A stretch of DNA of 64,000 nucleotides, taken from contig LSAX01000010.1 of the NCBI GenBank assembly GCA_001557505.1, forward strand, positions 1,488,001 through 1,552,000, given 5' to 3'. The notes beneath the pieces were generated by a model. It made no database searches. It saw nothing but the letters and a program-made list of their open reading frames with translations, and had not been told where the DNA came from. Every line of letters begins with the position of its first letter. Position 1 is the stretch's first letter. This DNA comes from Reticulascus tulasneorum. Taxonomy: Eukaryota; Ascomycota; Sordariomycetes; Glomerellales; Reticulascaceae. This document shows positions 25,899 to 35,160 of this stretch, piece after piece. The position numbers were made by a program, and so were the translations under genes.

Positions 25899-26837
25899 GA
25901 TTGCGGCCGGCTCATGGATCGTCGAGGATGACGACGACGAGGACCGGAGCGGCCAGCCGCTGGCGACGAATAGAACAGGCTGCTCCTATTACTGGACAAT
26001 CGCCATCGAATGGGTGTCGCAGACGGCGATGGGCTGCCGTGGGGCAATTGACGGCGAGTATTTCCGGTCGTCGAGGACGGCGAGGACGACGTGGGACAAG
26101 TGTTCGTTCGTTGCTTCGTTCGGGTCGGTTCCGTCGGGCGGGTGCAGCAGGTAGTTCGAGTCCTCCACTCACTTCGCTCGATCAACCAAAAAAAAATGGC
26201 GCGATAGGAGATGGGCGCACAGGCGTCGACAAAAGAATTAGTAGACACTGGGCAACCGGCAAATATGTCGATTCGATTTTGCACCGACACCACGAATGGT
26301 GACAATCAATTGAAGAACGAAGCGGCGTGGCCCGAGTCAAGAATCCCAAGAGGTCGAGTGTGTGGGGGATGGGAGCGATCGAAGGCTGGGCGCCGAGCTT
26401 CTTGGGTGGGAAAGATGGGAGGGCAGCAGGAGGAGAAGCGAGGGAAAAAGCTGAGGGGTGGCAGCAGGAAACCTATTTCGGGCTGGACAGCAGCATGGCA
26501 TGGAATCGGTCGTCGCGGATCGTAGGGTGGCGTTTTGTTTTTGCGCTTTGTCGAATTGCTGGTCAAGTTCTGGTTCTTCTATTGTGGTGGAGTCGTAGGC
26601 CGTCTCGAGAGTGTTTTGGAAGTGAACGGGGGGACACGGATGGATATGGGGGGGGAGTTCTCTCTGCTGGCTGGTGTGCTGTGTGCCAGGTGGTGGTGGT
26701 GGTGGTTGTGATGGGCGGCGGGGGTGCGAGTTCCCAGCAGGTGGGGAGAGAGATACGGCACTGTGTAGCACAGTCTTCGCCGCTGCAGTTGATACTATGC
26801 CGACCTGCCCACTACGCACTTAAACACCAAGCTAGCT

Positions 26838-26849
26838 AGGTAGGTACCT
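26838..26849. promoter_or_regulatory. AGGTAGGTACCT motif, copy 2
   Basis: Identical to 12207-12218 and likewise followed closely by GCCTAT. It lies about 0.94 kb upstream of the PalH start codon. The role is unknown. Confidence 0.4.
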
Positions 26850-28893
26850 TGCCTATTTCGATTGTGGTGGGGTACCTGTGCCAGCTAATGAGCGTCTAGA
26901 ACAGGTGCCAGTGCCATAAGTGTGAGTACATCGGTACAGAATAGGGGGGGGGGATACTCCTCCCGGCACAGATAGATGGTCGTTCCTTGTTAGGAATCAG
27001 GGTCTAACGGTGTGCGGTGTTCCCGGGATCGAGGGGATCGCGGTGTTTGTTGTTTCTCGGCTGGGACCACGGATTAGTCTAGTCGGCAATGTATGTAGGT
27101 TTGTTGCTGGTGCAAGTTCGTGCAGAGCGCGAACTGGTGCCACTTCGAAGATGGCGCGAGACTTGTTCGCTCCGGTCGAGCCCAACACATATAACCTAAC
27201 CACTTGCTCCCTGGGCAGTCCCAGCAGTACGGCCTCACCTAGGCTTAGAGTTTTGGCCCCGAACATCTAAGGCGGTCGCGACTGAGCCATCTTGGCCAGC
27301 CGTAGAGCATCGGAAGGATCTGCAATTTCCGACGACTAGTTAGGCCTCCGCTGTATAGCTCTTCGTGAGAACGCTGGCAAGACTTCTTGGTTTTCTTTTA
27401 CACGTGTTCTTCCATTTTCAATTCCTATCCCGCCTCTTTTCTTTTGACGCGTTCCAATACCTTCCTTGCAGTAATTGAGAGCAAAAGCGACTAACCCTGA
27501 CTACGGACGGAGGGGCAAGTCTCCGAGGTGATCAATCTTGCTTTAGCAGGCAGGTCCGCGGGGCACAGCCACCATCCATCCAGATACATACCGATTAGTC
27601 TACACTACTACACAAGTAACTCAGACAGTCAGGCAAGTCAGACTCGATCTATACGAAAGACATCATCGCCGCTACGAAAATGCGTTTTCCGCTCAGCTTA
27701 CTAGGTAAGGTAGTTTCCGGGAAAGGAGACATGTAGTCATTAATGTCCAACTTCCCACATAGGAACAATGAAGGAGGGAAAGGCGCTTTTCAGTAGCTTG
27801 CACCTAGGCTCTTCTAATTAGATCATTACCCAAAACCAAGGGACCTACATTCACAAGCAACGAGTCGGCACGAACGTACTAATGCGCTACGTAATTAGGT
27901 TATGGGTACTGTACTATGGTAGTAGGATGAACAACACGCTCTCGATCCACTCGGTACCTACCCGCTCAAGGGAAAGACGACTCGAAACAAAGGAAAAATC
28001 CCGCGACATCGCAAGCAGACGACGGGCTCGCATGGTCCCTCCGCCAGGAGCAGCCCCTCGGAGGTTTTTGTAGGCAGCCAAGACGAAACAAATCTTGACA
28101 GGCAGATCGTTGAAGTTTTGTTGCTTTTTGTCTTCTTCTTTTCGTTTCTTTTCCCCCCCTTCTGCTGCGTGGCTGCGACGACCGATAAACCAGGCCTAGC
28201 ATGAATCGGAAAAGGATGTAGCACTAAGTTAAAGGCCAAGTACGTACCATGTAGGCAGTCTGCAAGAGTGGACTGACCCCCCGAGCAATCGCGGCTTCAC
28301 TGCGGATTGCCTGGATCGGGAAATGATAGGGCGCATGGGCCGTGGCAGAGCACGCACTGTGCAATGCACGCTAATACAGTGCGAGCTGGCCCAGCTGCCG
28401 ACCCTTTTGGAAATATTCCACGAAGCGTGGCCACACACCCACCACCCACCCTATTGCGCGATCCCCGGCCTGGAAGGACATGACATGACATGACAAGGCA
28501 GGACAGGTAATAACACCGTCAAGCAAGGACCCCAATAATTCAGGTAATAATTTGGTACAGTATTCGGCTGTCGCTCCGTGTCAAGGATAAGATCATATAT
28601 GTATGTACATACACGCGCACACACTATACTATACTACCATGTTAGGCATGCCCACTCGGGCAATTACGTCTTTTATCCCTCGAGAAATGGCAGCAGACGG
28701 GACGGGCGGGATGTCGTGGTTATTGTGGAGAGAGAGGGCAAAATAGGATGAGTGCGGAACAAGACAAGGAGGTACAGGAGCACTGATTGATTGATTGAGT
28801 GATACATATAGATTGACTGAGAGTTTGGTCTGTCTGTTTGTCTGTCCCTCGCTCTCTTACTCTCCACCCACCCACCACCCATCCCATCAAAGG

Positions 28894-28929
28894 GAGAAGA
28901 AGAAGAAGAAGAAGAAGAAGGAAAAAAAA
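28894..28929. repeat. GAA microsatellite with trailing A run
   Basis: About nine GAA units followed by an A8 run. On the minus strand it is a TTC tract. It creates long Lys/Arg/Glu-rich or Phe/Ser-rich artefactual frames on both strands. Confidence 0.9.
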
Positions 28930-30305
28930 CAAAGATCACGAGGTGGAAAATGCATCTGGCTCGCAGCCCGTTTTTTCCTTTGCCAATCCTTCTGGAAAAA
29001 CCGAGGGATGCAATATCGAACGGAACCCCGCATCGTGCTGCCTTCCCTTTTCATCGCATTGCACCACCCAAGCCCAGAGCCCAAGCCAACCACGTCCGCC
29101 CGCCACCCACTCCGCAGCCCGCGGATGCGTCAAACCTTCACGATGCCCGTCTTGGCTTCTTGGCCCTTGGCAAAGCTTATCGCTCCGCGTGGCTTTTGGC
29201 TTGGCCGCCTCCTTGGCGTTTCCCTCTCCTCGGGAGCCCCTACGGGCGCACGATTTTCGAATCATAAAAACAACCAGCTTTCCCATTTTGCGTGCGTTCC
29301 TGGTGCCGGGTGCATCGATATGTTTCTTCGTGAGGTTCCATCAACTCTTGTTTGTTTTTGTCCTTTTTTTTTTTCCTTTTTATTCTTGTAACCCCCTCCC
29401 CTTGGTTTCAGGTGTACGAAAAGTCGGGCCATCGCACGGTGTCTCTCGTCGGATTCATACCTCCACGTCCGAGGCTCCTGTCCATCGTTGGGAAACCACC
29501 GAGGTCTCAGACACGAACCTGGCATCGGGAACCGGAACTGAAGAGGAACTCTAAATTGGCTGCCATCATGCTTTTTCTCATGTGTGCTGTACGTTGACCC
29601 AACGTTTTTCCCCAGTTGTCGGGATACACAAAATCAAGCCTTTGTCGTGACCCAGGCGCTGCAACCTGCCCCACACGGTGTCTCTTGGCCAGCAACAAGC
29701 TTTTACACCACAGGTTGCATGCCCGACTACCCCGAACTTGCACAACCACTCGACCGCGTCGTCGGATCGTTCTGTGAAACGCCTTTGTGCGGATTGACTG
29801 GGCCTCTGTCTTAATTTCGAAGGCTTTCCCAGATGCTGGGTCGCCGGAGGCTTGCGAAGCACAGTGTGGTGTTACCGCAACGCTGTCTCGAAGCACAGGT
29901 TCTCGAACCAGAGGTATTTAGGGGATGATTCAGCATTTACAGGCTTTCTTTGGGTTTCTTAGCCCGATTTCACTGACGTTTCTGTCATAAAACGACTGGC
30001 TTTTTTGTGACTACTGACAAATGTAGAATACTCTATGCTTGACGAAGTGGGAGCCAGCAACCCGTGATATCGCAACTAACAACCGACCTCATATGAAGAC
30101 TTCATGCCAAGACAAAATCATCTGTGCCATATTCACAATGCCTGTTCTATTATAAACACTACGGCAACGATGCAGCCACATCTGTTGATCCATTCCAAGA
30201 GTGCCACGATGACCCCCGGATGAATCCCTGCATGACTTCTTTTTTGGGTATCAGCACCAGGACGCCAGCAATGCATTGGGAAATCACAATCGACTTCAAT
30301 CCCGC

Positions 30306-31382
30306 TCAGCCATCCCCGCCGAACGCATCATTCAAATACCCGACAAATCCTTCCCTCATCCTTTCAACACTCAAAGTCCCCACCTCACCGAGACCAACTC
30401 CCCCGCGATTCAACCCGACGAAGGCCCTCCGGAGCCGCTGCAACTGCGGCAGCCCAATCTTCGTGCCCGGCATCTCTACCACTAGCTCTGCTCCTCCACC
30501 GCCCCGCGGGATCGTTACCTCCCCGCCGCCGTCCTCGCCCTGCTGCTCGAGGATTCGCTTCACGATCTCCTGCGTCTCGCGGTCCAGCACGTACAAGTAG
30601 TCTCCGCCCGTGTCGCTGCTGCGCTGCATCGTCGCCTGGTTGGGCTTCACGATTTTTCGGGTCGGCCCGGCGATGGTGTCCCAGATGCTGGTGAAGACTG
30701 TGTCGGCCTGGGCCGGGTCGTCCTCCCAGATTAGAGTAAAAAGGGGGCTGTCCCAGCGGGTCATGGGGTTGGGTTCTTCGTACCGGAACACGAGGTTGTC
30801 CCAATTTGCGGGCTCGTATGCCTCTTCTTCATCCACGCCCACCACCTCTGATATCCCGCTATCGTCTGTGCTTGCATTTGTTTCCGCAGTACTCTCTTTC
30901 GCCCCTTGTCTCTTCAACCTCTCCTCATTTACCCCCCTCGCCCGCTCAACCGAACAGCCAATCTGCAGAACCACACTCGGCGTCGACACCGCCTTCGCCT
31001 CGCAGTACAGCTGGTACCGCCACCCCTTGATGTAATTCAGCCCGTCGAGGATCACGATGTCCCGCTCCGACAGCACCCGCTTCACCGCGGCGTAGATGGC
31101 CGCCCGCGCATCCTTCTCCGACGCGTTCGCTGACCTCGTGTGCGCAGGTAATTTTGTCGGTGAGAGGTCGTATACCGAGCGTTCTACCGAGAGGGACGTG
31201 TCGGATATGAGGTGCAGCCGGTATTTAGCGTCGGCGCTGGCGATGCGCGAGGCGAGGTAGGCTTGGAGCTGCTTTGCACGTGTGGTTTTACCGGAAGTGG
31301 GGAGGCCGGAAACGATGATTAGCTGCTTTGGATGAGTGTCTGGACCTTCGCGGAAGAAGCGACATTTTGGACTTACAGGCAT
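30306..31382 (-). CDS. kti12: KTI12, Elongator-associated P-loop protein
   Basis: Partner of the Elongator complex, needed for wobble-uridine modification of tRNA and related to the kinase PSTK. A 54-bp intron (31323-31376) sits after only two codons: ATG CCT|GTAAGT...AAGCAG|CTA ATC. Splicing gives MPLIIVSGLPTSGKTTRA, the expected KTI12 start with its P-loop near residues 8-17. Exons are 31382-31377 and 31322-30306 (340 aa). Further family-type segments are LISDTSLSVERSVY, the ILDGLNYIKGWRYQLYCEAK core, RWDSPLFTLIWEDDP, and a C-terminal helical part ending FVGYLNDAFGGDG. A Ser/Thr/Asp-rich insertion (about residues 165-185) interrupts the core. The intron has no stop in frame, so an unspliced reading extends upstream; the spliced start matches the family best. 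It lies 0.48 kb downstream of the next gene, same strand. Confidence 0.93.
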   Translation of the reverse strand: MPVSPKCRFFREGPDTHPKQLIIVSGLPTSGKTTRAKQLQAYLASRIASADAKYRLHLISDTSLSVERSVYDLSPTKLPAHTRSANASEKDARAAIYAAVKRVLSERDIVILDGLNYIKGWRYQLYCEAKAVSTPSVVLQIGCSVERARGVNEERLKRQGAKESTAETNASTDDSGISEVVGVDEEEAYEPANWDNLVFRYEEPNPMTRWDSPLFTLIWEDDPAQADTVFTSIWDTIAGPTRKIVKPNQATMQRSSDTGGDYLYVLDRETQEIVKRILEQQGEDGGGEVTIPRGGGGAELVVEMPGTKIGLPQLQRLRRAFVGLNRGGVGLGEVGTLSVERMREGFVGYLNDAFGGDG

Positions 31383-31865
31383 ATTTCCTGCCAGAGATCT
31401 GAAGGATAACCAACAGTCCAGCCGAAGTTGGCTCGTGAAGATGTTGGGATGTCGTTGGCGGGGTTCGAGAAACTCTGCGCGGATCTGCGACCCCACCTAC
31501 CCGATATGGCACTGTATCGGGCTGGTGCCAAGAATCTGGCCACGGAACTTTCGCGATGCTCTCATGCACCTGGTGATCGGGAACAACCGTTCGGTTCGTG
31601 GGAGCACTTGCACTTAAGTATCTATAGTATTACTCCTTTCATTATGTGGCTACACATATCTCAATGCGCTCAAAGTCGTTGAGCTCATGTCTTTAAGTCT
31701 ATGGAGTGCAGCATCACACTCTCTTCCCCGTTCGCCCAGCTCGTATGATACATTAGATATAGAAGTCAGAGACTATCTCCAAGTCTCATTGCCGATAATT
31801 CGTCCAAGGAGCACAGATAATCCTGTGAGCACTGCCGGTACCAATCGAAGGGGGGCAGCTAGCTC
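31383..31865. other. Short intergenic, KTI12 promoter
   Basis: About 480 bp between the KTI12 start and the stop of the upstream gene on the same strand. Expected to hold the KTI12 promoter and the neighbour's 3' UTR. No other feature was seen. Confidence 0.6.
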
Positions 31866-33668
31866 CTAGCCCAGACCCTCAACGTCGACCTCCTTATCAA
31901 CCTCATCCATGGACTCTTCAGCGCGCTCGTCTTCTTGGCCACATTCTTCCAAAAAGTCAAGATACGCCAGTATCCGTTTCCCAGAGTCGACCAACATCTC
32001 CCTCGCGACATTATCAGTGCCATCGTCCTTCTGACGGCCACGCGTCGTCCTCTTCCTCGCCTTCGCATCTCTGGCTTTGATGCCTTTTTCCGCAGCCTCT
32101 CGTAGATCCAGCGTCGGCATCAAGCCCCCGACCGAAACTATCTGCAACATGTTCTCGAGTATCATTGATACCTTGGCGTTATCCTCGAAGCTGGTGGTAT
32201 TTGCAGCGTAGGGCAAGTAGCAGTACTTAAGAATATCCACAGAGACGATGAATCCATTCCGAGCGGCCGGATTGACTGAGGCAGGATCGCGAGCGGACGA
32301 TGGCAACAAAAGATCTAGGAGTCTCGCAAGTATGTCGACCTGTGACGCTTCGATGAGGGGGCTGGAGTGGTGGGAGATGAAGAGCTGAAATAGCGAGTGC
32401 GGGAGAGATTGTATGGCATTGACAAGCGTATCATACAGCTCGTCTAACTGCACAGATTCTCCCGGAAGCCGAGCCGCCGCGGCCGACAAAAGTTTGAACA
32501 ATCGGAGCCGGAGCGGAATCGATTCCACCCACCCGTTCGAAACGGCATCATCTTGTTTAGGGGGGTTCCCGGGCTTCTGCGGCGTCGTTGGTTCTGGCGA
32601 TGACTCCAGTAGATCATCCTCATCATCGTAGTAATCTCCGTACTGATCGTTCTCCAAATCCAGTATCGCATCCCTTTTTCGTTTCTTGTCCTCTGTTGGT
32701 AATCCTTTGGTTTCCTTTTCGAATACCTCGGGGTAATACGAAATAGATACTCGGTCTGCGTTGGCAAAGAGGGCCCTCATGATCCATTTCAGGCCGCGCG
32801 AGCGTCCACTCTCTTGCTTGATGTACATTACGATGATAGACTGCCCCCGGTACGCCGAGTTCGAGAGCCCCCCATCGTTCTGGAGTCCGCTAGCCTCGCT
32901 GTCAAGCCGTTCTCGTTCCTTCCAGTCGGCTTCCAAAACATCCAACATATATTCCAGCCATATCCTCCAGTAGCGCCATCTGTGTGGATATGCGATGCTA
33001 CAGTTGAATGCCCAGCCAACAACTCCCCAAAAGTCCCTACCACGATTCCATACGCTGTTCTCGTACGCTAACTTGCTTTTGATATTGTCATCATCGATAT
33101 CCTCATCCTCACGAGGTGAACTACCACCAGTGTGTGTGGTATTGATCCTTCCCGATTGGAACTGAAAAGCGGTTCTGAGGTCGCCATTGAGAGGGCCTGC
33201 AACGACCAATAGATTCCGCAGGTAGTCTAGGGTCTGGGAAGGGACTTCGAGGCGGTCAGCTGTGGTCGCTCTAGTGGTATGGCTTGGGTGAACAAGGAGT
33301 GTGTTGAGTAAGGCTAGGTGTGTCGGTGGAGGCACATAGGTGGTTCTTTTCGTCACGTTTGGTTGTGATAGCCCAGATGCCAAGAGACTGTTTAGAAGAC
33401 TGATAGCAACACCATCTTGATTCGATTAGCAGGTGCTCTGAGCCATGATCGATGGAGACATCTCACAAAGTTGCTCTTCCAAATGGATCTGGCAGTGGGC
33501 CTTTAGCTCGCGGGGAAGTTCTCTTGCCGGGAGATACGGCACTCGCTCGGGAGGTTCCTTATCTGCAGGCCGGGATTTTGATTCTGAAGGCGACGCATTT
33601 GCGGTATGGAAACTCGACTGCGATGATAATATTGTCAGAGGTGACGACGTCGGCATCGTACCAGCCAT
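31866..33668 (-). CDS. Conserved-looking nuclear-type protein of unknown function (583 aa)
   Basis: I cannot name the family. The model has exon 1 at 33668-33467 (MAGTMPTSSPLT start, 67 codons) and exon 2 at 33415-31866. The 51-bp intron 33416-33466 has a GTGAGA donor, TGCTAATC branch and AAG acceptor, and joins HLEEQL to YGVAISLLNSLLASG. A Ser/Pro-rich N-terminus precedes a helical region (LALLNTLLVHPSHTTRA, LDYLRNLLVVAG). A Trp/Tyr-rich block follows (FWGVVGWAFNCS, HRWRYWRIWLEYML), which looks like a structured core. KKRKRD at about 311 precedes an acidic DYYDDEDD run, and a basic KARKRTTRGRQK cluster lies near 525, then an acidic C-terminus. These suggest a nuclear protein. No membrane or signal sequence. 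Exon 2 is certain to be coding; exon 1 is less certain. Confidence 0.75.
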
Positions 33669-34922
33669 GGTATTTGCGGCGACGGCTTCGACGCGTTGAA
33701 GTCGCGTCAAACGTTTGGTGGGGTAAAGAGAATTTATAGTGGGCAACGTCATTGAGAGACCGCGGGGCGTCCACTGAAGCACTTGGGCGAGCTAAGGTAG
33801 AGTTTGTGTTAAAGAGCCAGGATCCACCCTTCGATAATACCTGAATCGTCACTAGCATCACGCAATTTGCTCAAGACCTACATGCACGTCTAGCATCATG
33901 CGAAATTTCCTTTTCCAAATGGCTCAGGATAAATATTGCTACTAGAGGGTTTGAGGTTATGAGTTCCCTTACGACCAATATTAACTGCTTCAAAGCAGTC
34001 CATAGATCTGTGAAGAATCTGTTCGCAAGCTGTTGTCTATCCATAATAGGCCATCATCAAAACGATGGTCCGGAGAGCAACAGTAAAAGAGCCGGTGCAT
34101 TTTTTGGCCATCTACTCTCTTCCCAATAGCGTCCAAAAAGTTGCAGAGCAAACTAATGAGTACGTTATGCTTGACAGAAAAGCGTCCTGGACAAATATGT
34201 CCTCCTCAGAGTCGTATATCGCAGAGGCAATATAAACTGGTCAGAAACGCTGATGGGAATATCTTGGGCATTCTTATAGATAAATGGTCGCAGCTATTTA
34301 CTTGCATTGGGTGCACCAACATCAATGAGTTCTGGAAAAGACAACCGCTATAAGGCTTCTGTGTAAATTACTCTTCCCTTGGCGACTGCCCCTCAAAGAA
34401 GGGTTCTGGAAGTCTCACAAGGACAGAGAGGCGTCTAACCCGTGAATTGAACTACTTGGACTAGCTCCCGTGATGATAACTGTGCCCGGTAGCTACGCGA
34501 CAACCACCGACTGCGTACGGAATCTGTAAACGCGGAGTTGGGAGTGGCCGAAGAATCCAACCTGTAAAAGGCCACACTTGTGGAGAAGAGGAGTAAGGGA
34601 GGCGGCCGCCATATGCCAACAACGTCCACAATTCCAAAAGCCAAAAGCCAAAAGCTACTAAGACACGTGCCAGAACATCTTGACAACACCTCACTACATC
34701 TTTGCATTAAATCAAAATTCCACACCCCTCCCTCGATATGAAAATACAAATCGCCGTGGCTGCATAAAGCACGCTAGCCAATCACACACCGCCGACCTAA
34801 CGACATGCAGTTTCGATTGCTCGCCCCTTATTCTATGCGAAGTCCAGTCGGGAAAGACAGCCCAGCGGATCTGGTGTGTAGTAAATAGTATGGGAGTTAT
34901 CCTCCATAGGCTACCAGACACT
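33669..34922. other. Intergenic
   Basis: Promoter side of the 583-residue gene followed by about 1 kb with many stops in all frames. A CCAAAAG-type short repeat lies near 34635. I see no gene. Confidence 0.5.
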
Positions 34923-35160
34923 TCAGTTAGTATTTCTTCCCATTGTTGCTATGAAAGACACCAATGAGCAGATCCTTGAACCATGACATAGAATGACATG
35001 GTTAAGAAGAGCTGAGTCAAAAGTAGTCCGCTGGGCACATGGTTGATAAGGACAAATCAATCCACTTACTCGGGTCAGTGGGATGGTCATCGGATCCTTT
35101 GCCTCCAGGATTGCTATCACCGCCGTGATTGACGAGACTGGCTGGAGCTTTGGCACTCAT
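34923..35160 (-). CDS. Candidate small two-exon gene, 59-residue peptide
   Basis: Exon 1 at 35160-35070 encodes a Gly/Asp/Asn/Pro-rich start (MSAKAPASLVNHGGDSNPGG, then KGSDDHPTDP). It ends at a strong GTAAGT donor. A 58-bp intron (35012-35069) closes with TTTTGACTCAG, and exon 2 at 35011-34923 adds TLLNHVILCHGSRICSLVSF and ends GRNTN. The spliced product has a hydrophilic N-terminal half and a hydrophobic, two-Cys C-terminal half, without a classical signal peptide. I do not recognise a family. The strong donor, in-frame joining and ordered composition argue for a gene, but the size is small and other acceptors are possible. Confidence 0.4.

Larger units (their letters stand above)
25899..30305. 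other. Large intergenic region upstream of PalH
   Basis: Between the PalH start and the KTI12 stop, both on the minus strand. The part next to PalH is its promoter. The rest holds a G10 run, AGGTAGGTACCT (26838-26849), TAGGTAAGGTAG-like elements near 27700, and a GAA microsatellite near 28.9 kb. Long overlapping frames at 28795-29554 in two + frames and on the minus strand arise from low-complexity sequence. I see no supported gene or RNA. Confidence 0.5.

Noticed and set aside
28795..29554. 198- and 238-codon + frames plus minus-strand frames near the GAA tract
   Set aside because: Low-complexity Lys/Arg/Ser/Pro sequence spanning a microsatellite in three frames at once.
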